Notes: generated from the letters alone by a model not told the origin. A stretch of DNA of 10,984 nucleotides from Candidatus Nomurabacteria bacterium RIFOXYD2_FULL_35_12 (GCA_001786365.1 MFWK01000027.1:197-11180); one strand, 5' to 3'. Counted from the stretch's first letter, positions 4,059 through 10,676 are shown. Numbers and translations: made by a program.

Positions 4059-7000
4059 TTGAGGCAAAATACTTTCATCTACAATATGAACAGTACCATC
4101 ACCAGCGCAAGTTCTGCTCCAACCATCATAACTCCCGCATCCTCCTTTCGCTTCTACTATCCCACTAAATGAAGAAGTTTTATAATAAAGAGCTACTCGT
4201 CCTCCACCTCCTGGGCTCTTAAAATAACCACTCGCATAAAGTTTTCCGCCATTTGCTTGAAATGTTCCACTTCCTGCAACATTATTTGCTGTCACATAAA
4301 CACTACCTCCACTACCTGCATCGCCTCCATTTGAAGAAATATTTCCATTGTTTGTCAAAATATCAGAAACTACGATACGTATCGCTCCTCCACCAAAATC
4401 ATAATTTGAATTAGCACCACCACTACCAAAATGAGTAGGTTCTGTTTCTGAACCATAAGTAGTTGTAAAAAGCTCTCCTCTTACACTAAATCCCCCATAA
4501 CTCGCACCCACAGAATCCTCCGAAGAAGCTCCAGGCCCTGTACCTGCTTTATATCCCTTTCTATCAGCTGAAATAGATGAACCTTCTCCTATCGTAATAT
4601 TTGGAATATTTAAGGAAAGTATCTTTTCAGGAATAACAGTAACTATAGAATTTCCCGCTAAAGTGAGAGTGCTGGCTGTGATTGTTTCGCTACCAAAAAG
4701 TGTCATAGTCGCGCCTCCATCAATTGAGATATTTGGAACATCTAACGTTTGATTATCAGAAAAAGTAAAAAGAGAATTTCCATTAATAAAAAGATTGTTG
4801 GCTTTTATATTCACACCACTCTCCGATATCACTTTTGCGCCGTTTGAAATATAAATATTATTAAAAGAAAAAGGCCCGTCACTAACTAAAAATTTCCACA
4901 AACTATTTACATTATTTAAATAAAGATTATTTGTTGAATTATCTAAAACAAATGCGGTGCCATTTTGCCCACAAGAAGCAGACCAACCATTATAGCTACC
5001 ACATCCGCCTTTTGCTTCTATGACTCCATTAAATAAATAATTTTGATAATAAATAGCTATCCTGCCTCCACCTCCCGGACTTTTAAAATAACCGCCCGCA
5101 TAAAGACTTCCACCATTTGCCTGGAATTTTCCACTTCCAGAAATATTATTTGCCGTCACAAAAATACTACCCCCACTACTTGCGTCACCACCATTTGAAG
5201 ACATAATTCCATCATTTGTAAAAGTATCGGACACCACGACGCGCATTGCTCCGCCACCAAAATCATAATTTGGATTAGCTCCACCACTACCCAAATCAAT
5301 CGGTTTTGTCGCTGAACCATAAGTAGTTGAAAAAGCCTCCCCTCTCAAACTAAATCCTCCATAACTTGCGCCGACAGAATCCTCCGAAGAAGCTCCCGGC
5401 CCTGTGCCTGCCCTATATCCTTTTTTATCAGCCGAAATAGATGAACCAGAATTTATATTTAAATTTATAGCAGTAATTTTTACTCCTTTAAAAGAATTTG
5501 AAGATAGAATATCACCAGCAAGAGTCAAGACTGCATTATTGGAAATAGTTAAATTATTAAAACGATATTCTCCTGCTGGTAAAGACCTATTAGCATCCAT
5601 CACAACATCGACCTCTTCACTATCTGCAATTCCATTATCATTTAAATCTGAAAAAGATAAAGCTATTTCAGAAATTGCATCAACGACATTTACAGTACGA
5701 ACTGCTGTTACTGTATTATTTGCATTATCCTTTGCACCATAAGTAATAGTATAAACGCCTGCTATCCAATTATTTACTGACCCGGAAGAAGAAACGGTTA
5801 TCACACCATCGACATCATCCAAGGCAGTCGCACCAGCATCAGTATAAACAGAACCGACAGAAACACTTGCCGGATTATCTCCGAGGATAGTGATAATAGG
5901 AGCTAAAATATCTGGAGGTAAAGGAGCCTCAACGACGTGCACAGTCCTAGTGCTAGTTGCGACATTATTTGAAAGATCTTTCACTGTATAAGTAATAATG
6001 TAATCTCCAACAACTGCAGTATCTACCATCCCAGTGACATCCACAACACGAGAACCGTCAATATCATCTAAAGCTGTCGCTCCGGCGTCAGTATAAATAT
6101 TATTTTTAATAACCTCTATAGGATTATCACCAATGATAGTTATGATTGGAGAAGTAATATCAGAAGGCAAAGGAGGCTCTTCAATCACAGGCTCAACATT
6201 TCTACTTCCACCACCATGATATATATTACTGGAGACGACTTGAACCACAGGTGTAGTTTGCACAATTTGAGTTAGTATTTGTGTCTCTACGGCAACTATA
6301 GGAACTTCTTCAACTTTTTCTTCCACAACTTGTACTTGCGGGATATTAATTTGAACTTGTGGAACAATATTTTCTACAACTGGCAATGGTGTAAAATCTT
6401 TTACTGTCTCTGTTTCTACTATTTGTTCTGTTGCAGAAATTACCGAAGCAGTATTATTTATTGCTAAACTTTTTTTATTATTAAAAATAGACTGGGCAAA
6501 TGAAGAAACAGAAGAAGCCAAAAAATCTGCAGTATTTATAATACTATTTCCAATAGCCAAGCTAATTCTATATGCGCCGACCACAGTGCCGACTGCGACA
6601 GTTTTTGTAAAACTCGCGAGTGGATCAGCGACAAAAAGCACCGCGCCTTCTACTTTGTGTAAAATAGAAAGTTTTGGTGGATCAATACATGGCTTTTGTG
6701 AATCTTGAACATCATTTGTTTTTAATTTATCTAAAGAATTTTTTATATCAGAAACAATTTCTGTGCCTTTATATTGTAAATAAACATTTGAAAAACTATG
6801 CCCATTACCATCAAAACTTTGTAATGGTATATGAATATTTGGTGGCAAAATTTTTAAAAATCTCCCAACTTTGGCAGCAATCACACTATCAGTATCAGAA
6901 GTTAGATATTTTCCTCCACCAGCGACACGATCTGCCGGACTACCTACTCCATAAACACCGATTGATTCACTCGGAACTCCACCAGGCACTGATGCGACTT

Positions 7001-7403
7001 TGTCGTAAAAGTTATTAGCATAAAAATTGCCCTGTGAATGGGCAACGAGCAAGAGTTTTTGAGTTGTAACTTTTTGACTTGCGTCATTCAACATCTCCAC
7101 CAGATCATAATCTGATTTCTGATCAAAAAGTCCTTGTTGCACTGCATCAATCAAGTCCCCCACACCGGCGAGGTGGGTGGGGTTGTAAACATAGTCAATG
7201 GTAAGTTTTTGGTTATTATAAGTTGGTAAAAAATATCTTTCTAAATTTTTTTTATTATCTAGAGCTCCTTGTTTATCTGTAAATATTCCATTCATAGTCA
7301 AAACAGTATATCCACTTGAGGAACATAATTCATTGGCTGAAACTTTCGAAAAAGGAGAAAATAGTGAAATCAAAACAAGAATAAATAATATTCTTCTTTT
7401 CAT
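4056..7403 (-). CDS. secreted multidomain protein: lipase-like hydrolase, two Ig-like domains, two Gly-rich repeats (1115 aa)
   Basis: The start at ATG 7403 is chosen because it opens directly into a signal peptide, MKRRILFILVLISLFSPFSKVSA, with cleavage predicted after residue 23; an ATG at 7436 would bury it. Residues 24-240 look like an alpha/beta hydrolase: GIFTDKQGALDN near 40, the nucleophile elbow A-H-S-Q-G-N with Ser123, and possible Asp170/172 and His202. A Val/Pro/Gln-rich linker spans about 335-400. Two DUF5011-type Ig-like domains follow (415-497, 498-570; both with YTDAGATALDD). A Ca-binding loop DLNDNGIADSEE is at 586-597. Two Gly-rich, beta-helix-like repeats, about three-quarters identical, cover roughly 650-825 and 940-1115; each ends with a GGCGSY...C pair. 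No membrane anchor or LPXTG is seen. It follows the gene at 7411-8037 by 7 nt. Substrate unknown; adhesion or surface hydrolysis is inference. Confidence 0.85.
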   Translation of the reverse strand: MKRRILFILVLISLFSPFSKVSANELCSSSGYTVLTMNGIFTDKQGALDNKKNLERYFLPTYNNQKLTIDYVYNPTHLAGVGDLIDAVQQGLFDQKSDYDLVEMLNDASQKVTTQKLLLVAHSQGNFYANNFYDKVASVPGGVPSESIGVYGVGSPADRVAGGGKYLTSDTDSVIAAKVGRFLKILPPNIHIPLQSFDGNGHSFSNVYLQYKGTEIVSDIKNSLDKLKTNDVQDSQKPCIDPPKLSILHKVEGAVLFVADPLASFTKTVAVGTVVGAYRISLAIGNSIINTADFLASSVSSFAQSIFNNKKSLAINNTASVISATEQIVETETVKDFTPLPVVENIVPQVQINIPQVQVVEEKVEEVPIVAVETQILTQIVQTTPVVQVVSSNIYHGGGSRNVEPVIEEPPLPSDITSPIITIIGDNPIEVIKNNIYTDAGATALDDIDGSRVVDVTGMVDTAVVGDYIITYTVKDLSNNVATSTRTVHVVEAPLPPDILAPIITILGDNPASVSVGSVYTDAGATALDDVDGVITVSSSGSVNNWIAGVYTITYGAKDNANNTVTAVRTVNVVDAISEIALSFSDLNDNGIADSEEVDVVMDANRSLPAGEYRFNNLTISNNAVLTLAGDILSSNSFKGVKITAINLNINSGSSISADKKGYRAGTGPGASSEDSVGASYGGFSLRGEAFSTTYGSATKPIDLGSGGANPNYDFGGGAMRVVVSDTFTNDGIMSSNGGDASSGGSIFVTANNISGSGKFQANGGSLYAGGYFKSPGGGGRIAIYYQNYLFNGVIEAKGGCGSYNGWSASCGQNGTAFVLDNSTNNLYLNNVNSLWKFLVSDGPFSFNNIYISNGAKVISESGVNIKANNLFINGNSLFTFSDNQTLDVPNISIDGGATMTLFGSETITASTLTLAGNSIVTVIPEKILSLNIPNITIGEGSSISADRKGYKAGTGPGASSEDSVGASYGGFSVRGELFTTTYGSETEPTHFGSGGANSNYDFGGGAIRIVVSDILTNNGNISSNGGDAGSGGSVYVTANNVAGSGTFQANGGKLYASGYFKSPGGGGRVALYYKTSSFSGIVEAKGGCGSYDGWSRTCAGDGTVHIVDESILPQ
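4075..4590 (-). repeat. intragenic direct repeat, C-terminal copy
   Basis: This copy encodes residues from about SSISADRKGYKAGTG to the C-terminus. It lines up with the copy at about 4939-5454 at a constant offset of 864 bp (288 codons), checked at CCTCCACCTC (4201 and 5065) and at CCTGT (4537 and 5401). The boundaries are approximate. Confidence 0.8.
4939..5454 (-). repeat. intragenic direct repeat, upstream copy
   Basis: Partner of the repeat at 4075-4590, with an in-frame offset of 864 bp. The encoded segments differ mostly by conservative changes, and the glycine clusters (GGGG, GSGGAN) and the two cysteines are kept. The spacer between copies (about 4591-4938) encodes a short Asn/Ile/Leu-rich stretch of beta-helix character. 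Confidence 0.8.
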
Positions 7404-7410
7404 AAAAAAA

Positions 7411-8037
7411 TTAATTTGATAATTTTGAATAATCAATATCGCAAATTCTATCTAACGAACTATAACTTCTTACTTTTTTAACAAAAAGATTTCTACCATT
7501 TTTTCTTTCTTCTGTATTTAATTGTCTTTTTTCAATAAAAGAGATTAACCTATCTCCATCTTCAATAAATTTCTTCATATCATTTCTTGAAAAAATTTCA
7601 CCTATACATTGATACGCCCTATCTTCTTCACGAATAACTTCTGTCGCAGTAATCGTATTCACTATCGGCTGTATCACCTCCATCTGCAACGCTAGCGCAT
7701 ACTGCAAAAGCACAGCGCGGGTTTTTGCGGAATTTGGATAAGCATTAAAGATAGCCAGCTCCACATCATCGCGAATACCGTTATTATTTGCATCAATACC
7801 GGCAATAGTCTTATTAGCATCGGCCCCCGGATCCGGTGGAAGGTTTTTCCCCATCACATCGTCTATGGTGAGCTTGGTCGCATGAATTTTTGCAACTTCG
7901 GCATTAGTTTTATCTAAATTATAAAAATGAAATGCCCGAACAATAACTAAAACTATAAATGCTCCAACTAAAATTAAAAAAAACCATTTTAATATTTTAA
8001 ATGGCTTCTGCGGTAGATACATTTTTATTTTTTCCAT
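7411..8037 (-). CDS. membrane-anchored protein with EF-hand-like Ca loop, 208 aa
   Basis: One N-terminal membrane helix (about 13-34) after a short basic cytoplasmic tail, with the rest exported. Residues 82-93, D-A-N-N-N-G-I-R-D-D-V-E, form a dockerin/EF-hand-like calcium loop preceded by TIAGI. The rest is mainly helical, with QYALALQMEVIQPIV near 112-126 and two cysteines (144, 199) that could form a disulfide. I recall similar proteins in Parcubacteria next to secreted GxSxG hydrolases, but the family has no function I can name. It is the first gene of an operon: its stop is 7 nt before the secreted multidomain protein, which also carries a D-x-N-x-N-G-I-x-D loop. ATG 8037 lies exactly 6 nt after TATAAT (leaderless). 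Confidence 0.75.
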   Translation of the reverse strand: MEKIKMYLPQKPFKILKWFFLILVGAFIVLVIVRAFHFYNLDKTNAEVAKIHATKLTIDDVMGKNLPPDPGADANKTIAGIDANNNGIRDDVELAIFNAYPNSAKTRAVLLQYALALQMEVIQPIVNTITATEVIREEDRAYQCIGEIFSRNDMKKFIEDGDRLISFIEKRQLNTEERKNGRNLFVKKVRSYSSLDRICDIDYSKLSN

Positions 8038-8043
8038 CCATAG

Positions 8044-8049
8044 ATTATA
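8044..8049 (-). promoter_or_regulatory. -10 box TATAAT, leaderless start of the 8037-7411 gene
   Basis: The minus strand reads TATAAT-CTATGG-ATG. The six-base spacing puts the transcription start at the start codon. The box is the first part of a 48-bp module repeated at 9461-9508. Confidence 0.65.
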
Positions 8050-8091
8050 TAATTAAACTAAATTAATTAAAAATAAAAAATGTGGAAAACT
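8044..8091 (-). repeat. 48-bp promoter module, copy A
   Basis: Aligned without gaps to 9461-9508 it matches at 42 of 48 positions. On the minus strand it runs from AGTTTTCCACATTTTTT through an AT-rich stretch to the TATAAT box. It includes TTTTCCACA, which fits the degenerate DnaA-box pattern TTWTNCACA. It ends 2 bp from the RAYT palindrome at 8094. Confidence 0.75.
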
Positions 8092-8093
8092 CC

Positions 8094-8122
8094 ACCCGTC
8101 GGGTGTCCAACACCCGACGGGT
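8094..8122. repeat. RAYT-flanking palindrome, 3' side (loop CCA on plus strand)
   Basis: A perfect 13-bp inverted repeat: ACCCGTCGGGTGT (8094-8106) and ACACCCGACGGGT (8110-8122) around loop CCA. It touches the stop codon of the transposase gene (8123-8125). It shares the GTCGGGTGT/ACACCCGAC core with 8584-8602 and 8804-8826, but its loop is in the opposite orientation. Confidence 0.85.
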
Positions 8123-8782
8123 TTACGGAAGTGGATCATCTTCTAAAAGAGAGGTCAAACCTCTTTCATCACGAATAAAAGATATTGTGTTCAAACATTC
8201 TTTTTTAAAATTTTCATTACCTCCATAAAAATCCAGTACATCTTTTGCCTCTTTTCCTGAAATAAAGGTAAAATTATTTGTATCATATTCTTTTTCACTC
8301 GATAATACCAAATGCGCTTTTTCTTTAGGAATATCATGTACTAAATAATTTAAATGTGTGTATGGTCGAATTTTTAAGAAATATGCATCATCATTAATCA
8401 ATTTGGATTTAAATCTACCTTGGAATAAAGCTCCATTTCTTTTATGAATCAAATTAAAATAATTTGTGTATCCACCAAGTAATCGTTTAAAAAATTCTGA
8501 AATACCACCATCAACTTCTTGTTTTAAAATAAAATGAAAATGATTAGGGTTAAAACAATAACAAACAATAGAAACAAGGGGTTTCGGGTGTTGGACACCC
8601 GACGACTCTTTTAATTCAATCATCCGTTCCTTTATGCTACCTATTGGCTTAACTATATTAAATTCTTTTACACTTAAAGCAAACCTATCTAGGTCGGCTT
8701 TATTCATAAAAATATCTCTCTTATCTACTCCTCTATTATAGATATGATAATACAAACCAGTTATTAATGGATCTTCTCTCAT
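8123..8782 (-). CDS. REP-associated tyrosine transposase (RAYT, Y1 / IS200-like), 219 aa
   Basis: A single-strand DNA transposase of the HUH Y1 superfamily. The N-terminus has the family opening YYHIYNRGVDKRDIF (11-25). The metal-binding HUH motif is N-P-N-H-F-H-F, with His81 and His83. GGYTNYFN (103-110), GALFQGRFKSK (117-127) and a helix YFLKIRPYTHLNYL follow; Tyr134 is the likely nucleophile by spacing from the HUH motif in RAYTs. The gene looks intact. RAYTs act on short palindromes (REPs), and here three copies of one palindrome are present: at each flank and inside the gene, where the DNA encodes residues 61-67. The start ATG 8782 lies 8 nt after an extended -10 (near-leaderless). No tnpB partner is present. 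It may be domesticated or still mobile. Confidence 0.92.
   Translation of the reverse strand: MREDPLITGLYYHIYNRGVDKRDIFMNKADLDRFALSVKEFNIVKPIGSIKERMIELKESSGVQHPKPLVSIVCYCFNPNHFHFILKQEVDGGISEFFKRLLGGYTNYFNLIHKRNGALFQGRFKSKLINDDAYFLKIRPYTHLNYLVHDIPKEKAHLVLSSEKEYDTNNFTFISGKEAKDVLDFYGGNENFKKECLNTISFIRDERGLTSLLEDDPLP
8584..8602. repeat. palindrome inside the RAYT coding region
   Basis: TCGGGTGT (8584-8591), loop TGG, ACACCCGA (8595-8602): an 8-bp perfect stem with the same core and loop orientation as the 8804-8826 copy. It is in frame and encodes SGVQHPK between the N-terminal region and the HUH strand. The stem stops at 8 bp because 8583 is T where the flanking copies have G. Confidence 0.8.
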
Positions 8783-8790
8783 ATTTTTAT

Positions 8791-8799
8791 ATTATATCA
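8791..8799 (-). promoter_or_regulatory. extended -10 (TGATATAAT) of the RAYT gene
   Basis: The minus strand reads TGA-TATAAT followed by ATAAAAAT and ATG, an 8-base gap, so the mRNA would have a leader of at most a couple of bases. The palindrome at 8804-8826 lies directly upstream, where a -35 would be, so hairpin formation or transposase binding could affect expression. Confidence 0.55.
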
Positions 8800-8803
8800 T
8801 CCC

Positions 8804-8826
8804 TGTCGGGTGTTGGACACCCGACA
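8804..8826. repeat. RAYT-flanking palindrome, 5' side (loop TGG on plus strand)
   Basis: TGTCGGGTGT (8804-8813) and ACACCCGACA (8817-8826), a 10-bp stem around loop TGG. By loop sequence it is inverted relative to the copy at 8094-8122, giving a REP-gene-inverted REP arrangement around the transposase. Confidence 0.85.
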
Positions 8827-8854
8827 AGCAAAATTCAGGACTGCCCTCCTTTAA

Positions 8855-9454
8855 TCAAATACTAATAATAAATAGAAAAATAATAGCAAGAAGTATCGAA
8901 ATAAAAAATAAAAAATAAACTCTAAAAGGAATTCTTCCTTCAATAATTACAACTTCCGATTGATTAGAATGCACTATCAACGAAACAAAACCAATACTGA
9001 TAGATACAAACCAAAGAAACAAGATGTATGGGGATAAGCCCATTATAGTAAAAAATAACAAATCTTCAGTATCAGAAGAATTCGATAAAAGTATCGAAAA
9101 ATTTGTTATTATTAAAATAAGTATAAATAAAATTAAAATATACAAGACAAAATAGAGAGAAATCGAAGAAATCAAAGACCATACCTTAGTACCACTTTTA
9201 AAATATAAATATTTTCTAAATTTTTCAGCAAATTTTTCAGCATAAAATTGTGAAATTACAATACATATACCCCAAAAAAGGACAACTGCTGTATCAAAAA
9301 CTAAAAAAGAATAAATATTATTATAATTAATGAAAAGGCGTTGAACCAAAAAAACAAAAATCACAAAAATAATTGTAAGAAAAACTAATTGAAACTTTTT
9401 TCTATTATTTAGAAAAAATAAAACAAATTTTGATTTTGATTGGTGTGCATCCAC
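8855..9454 (-). CDS. polytopic membrane protein, 199 aa, unknown function
   Basis: About five hydrophobic helices are visible (roughly residues 20-41, 48-66, 95-119, 130-153 and 176-199), joined by short loops. The loops include AEKFAEKFRKYLYFKSGTKVW (68-88, basic, probably cytoplasmic) and SNSSDTED (near 123-130, acidic). I recognise no family or catalytic motif. The start is read as GTG 9454, giving MDAHQSKSKFVLFFLNNRKK before the first helix; this GTG lies exactly 6 nt after a TATAAT, as the ATG starts do in neighbouring genes. The composition is very AT-rich, as expected for Ile/Phe/Leu-rich membrane proteins. It shares its promoter module with the 8037-7411 gene. Confidence 0.7.
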   Translation of the reverse strand: MDAHQSKSKFVLFFLNNRKKFQLVFLTIIFVIFVFLVQRLFINYNNIYSFLVFDTAVVLFWGICIVISQFYAEKFAEKFRKYLYFKSGTKVWSLISSISLYFVLYILILFILILIITNFSILLSNSSDTEDLLFFTIMGLSPYILFLWFVSISIGFVSLIVHSNQSEVVIIEGRIPFRVYFLFFISILLAIIFLFIISI

Positions 9455-9460
9455 TAGAAA

Positions 9461-9466
9461 ATTATA
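9461..9466 (-). promoter_or_regulatory. -10 box TATAAT, leaderless GTG start
   Basis: The minus strand reads TATAAT-TTTCTA-GTG. The identical six-base spacing supports GTG 9454 as the true start of the membrane protein. Confidence 0.6.
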
Positions 9467-9508
9467 TGGTTAAATTACTTTAATTAAAAAGAAAAAATGT
9501 GGAAAACT
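9461..9508 (-). repeat. 48-bp promoter module, copy B
   Basis: The second copy of the module at 8044-8091 (42/48 identical, no gaps, same orientation). It includes TTTTCCACA and the TATAAT box. It fills almost the whole gap between the stop of the 63-aa gene (9511) and the GTG start at 9454. Confidence 0.75.
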
Positions 9509-9510
9509 TT

Positions 9511-9702
9511 TTACCTATAGCCCATGGACCATAGGATGATGAATAGAACGATAAAGAAAAGAAGAGCGGAATGCCAGATGTCCCAATGAGCGTAAATGTT
9601 TCTTTTTTTTAAGAAATTGGCAAACATCTTGTCCCCTTCTATGAATATCAAGAATGGCAAGATGGCGATCATATACCAGATTTTAAAGACAACATCAAAC
9701 AT
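9511..9702 (-). CDS. small membrane protein, 63 aa
   Basis: Two hydrophobic helices (about 4-21 and 45-60) flank a basic loop, KMFANFLKKRNIYAHWDIWH (25-44). An F-I-E-G-D-K turn follows the first helix. No family is recognised. ATG 9702 is 7 nt after the stop of the 9710-10159 gene, so the two are probably cotranscribed and translationally coupled; no Shine-Dalgarno is visible. The single Asp-Trp/His-Trp cluster near residues 39-44 could be conserved, but I cannot test that here. Confidence 0.65.
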   Translation of the reverse strand: MFDVVFKIWYMIAILPFLIFIEGDKMFANFLKKRNIYAHWDIWHSALLFFIVLFIILWSMGYR

Positions 9703-9709
9703 TTTTTTA

Positions 9710-10159
9710 TTATTTCTGAATTAAAATTGTAGCGACATTTTGAGAAGTGCCACAATCTACAAACCAAGTAGTGGGCAAAGTGAGGCTGGAAAGTCTTATA
9801 ATTTTAAAACCATAAGCTTTGATGTTGTAAACCGAACCGATTTTTACAATACGAGCCAAAGGAGAACGATTGTCCACCATTATCTCTGTATTATTTTTAA
9901 AAGTCATAACATTTGGATATGCCTGACAATTTTGATCAAGTTGGATACGAGAATCTTTAAACTTTACTAATGCTTGAGCATAACTGATTGGTTTTACAGG
10001 AACGACAACATTTACACTGCCAGTGCTCGTGTCTTCTGTAGAAACTATTTCCGGGGTATCATTTACGATAACAGTAGAATTATTTTTCATTGACCACAAT
10101 GCAAAGATGACAAGAGCTAAAACCACAATCAATTCGAGTACGGCATTTCCTTTTTTCAT
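9710..10159 (-). CDS. membrane-anchored exported protein with two cysteines, 149 aa
   Basis: An N-terminal helix (about 7-24, after MKKGNA) anchors the protein. A Thr/Ser/Val-rich linker (28-56) leads to a compact domain (57-149) of alternating beta strands. The domain includes YAQALVKFKDSRIQLDQNC, FKNNTEIMVDNRSPLARIVKIG, YGFKIIRLSS and a final FVDCGTSQNVATILIQK. Cys78 and Cys136 may form a disulfide. The strand pattern recalls a cupredoxin-like fold, but the usual His/Cys/Met copper ligands are not evident, so I do not assign copper binding. It starts at ATG 10159, 35 nt after the hicA stop, in a run without a clear -10 or Shine-Dalgarno; it may be cotranscribed with hicBA. Confidence 0.65.
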   Translation of the reverse strand: MKKGNAVLELIVVLALVIFALWSMKNNSTVIVNDTPEIVSTEDTSTGSVNVVVPVKPISYAQALVKFKDSRIQLDQNCQAYPNVMTFKNNTEIMVDNRSPLARIVKIGSVYNIKAYGFKIIRLSSLTLPTTWFVDCGTSQNVATILIQK

Positions 10160-10194
10160 ATAATTTAAAATTAAAAGATAATTAATAATATATA

Positions 10195-10437
10195 TTATTC
10201 CCTATAAAAAAAATTATGTAAGTCATCTTCAGAAATAAATGATAAAAGTTTCTTAAAAATATTATGAAGCGTCCCTCTATCTATTTCTTTATGATTTGGT
10301 ATAGTCACAACCTGTTTAATTCCAGAAACAATGCGTACTAAATTGATATGACTTCCTTTTTGTCTACTTATATTAAAATTATGCTTTTCACAAAAATTCA
10401 CGACTTCTTTACCAGAAAGCCGTCTCTGTTTAGACAT
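10195..10437 (-). CDS. hicA: HicA-family mRNA interferase toxin, 80 aa
   Basis: A complete small HicA (YcfA-like) toxin with the double-stranded-RNA-binding-like fold. It has an LSGKEVVNFCEKHNFNISRQ helix-turn, the catalytic G-S-H motif with His30 in RQKGSHINLV, the strand VVTIPNH (43-49) and the characteristic EIDRGTLHNIFKKLL helix (51-65). HicA cleaves mRNA and is neutralised by its HicB partner. The start ATG 10437 overlaps the end of hicB by 8 nt (ATGTCTAA), implying translational coupling. Length and key residues look intact, so it is probably active. The 14-residue tail ending in HNFFYRE is acidic to mixed and not diagnostic. Confidence 0.9.
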   Translation of the reverse strand: MSKQRRLSGKEVVNFCEKHNFNISRQKGSHINLVRIVSGIKQVVTIPNHKEIDRGTLHNIFKKLLSFISEDDLHNFFYRE

Positions 10438-10660
10438 AGAGAGAAATAGGCATTTCGTAATTAATAAAAATTGAAGGATTGTGACTAATAGATGTTTCTT
10501 CAGAAGTTACTTCTTCAAAATAAAGTTCTGTGGCTTCTTTAATGTTTACAAATAAATCTTCTAAATTTTTTGCTTGAGTAAAAATAGCAAAATCATTCGC
10601 CGAAGCTATATAATAGCCATCTTGTCCTTTTTCAATTGAAAATTGAATAATATTTTTCAT
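10430..10660 (-). CDS. hicB: HicB-family antitoxin, short form, 76 aa
   Basis: The first gene of the intact hicBA pair. The sequence IIQFSIEKGQDGYYIASANDF (4-24), then F-T-Q-A-K-N-L-E-D-L (27-36) and the helix NIKEATELYFEE (39-50) fit the HicB fold, in which the sheet covers the HicA active site. It is short: after the core there is only a tail ending EMPISLYV, with no C-terminal ribbon- or helix-turn-helix DNA-binding domain, so autoregulation by this protein is not obvious. It starts at ATG 10660, 7 nt after an extended -10 (leaderless). Antitoxin first and toxin second is the hicB-hicA order. Confidence 0.88.
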   Translation of the reverse strand: MKNIIQFSIEKGQDGYYIASANDFAIFTQAKNLEDLFVNIKEATELYFEEVTSEETSISHNPSIFINYEMPISLYV

Positions 10661-10667
10661 ATTTTTT

Positions 10668-10676
10668 ATTATACCA
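10668..10676 (-). promoter_or_regulatory. extended -10 (TGGTATAAT) of hicBA operon
   Basis: The minus strand reads TGTGG-TATAAT, seven bases (AAAAAAT), then ATG. The TGTGGTATAAT box is identical to that of the other hicB gene near 1312-1322, although the two HicB proteins are quite different. Confidence 0.65.

Noticed and set aside
5404..7018. Several plus-strand frames (for example 5404-5742, 6279-6467, 6674-7018)
   Set aside because: All are antisense to the 1115-aa secreted protein with recognisable domains; their sequences are low-complexity shadows.
7404..7436. Upstream ATG (7436) as the start of the secreted protein
   Set aside because: It would overlap the preceding gene and place 11 residues before a complete signal peptide that begins at ATG 7403.
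8094..8826. CRISPR-like or IS605 reading of the repeated palindromes
   Set aside because: There are only three copies at irregular spacing with no spacers, and no tnpB or cas gene; the Y1 transposase plus flanking palindromes fits a RAYT/REP element better.
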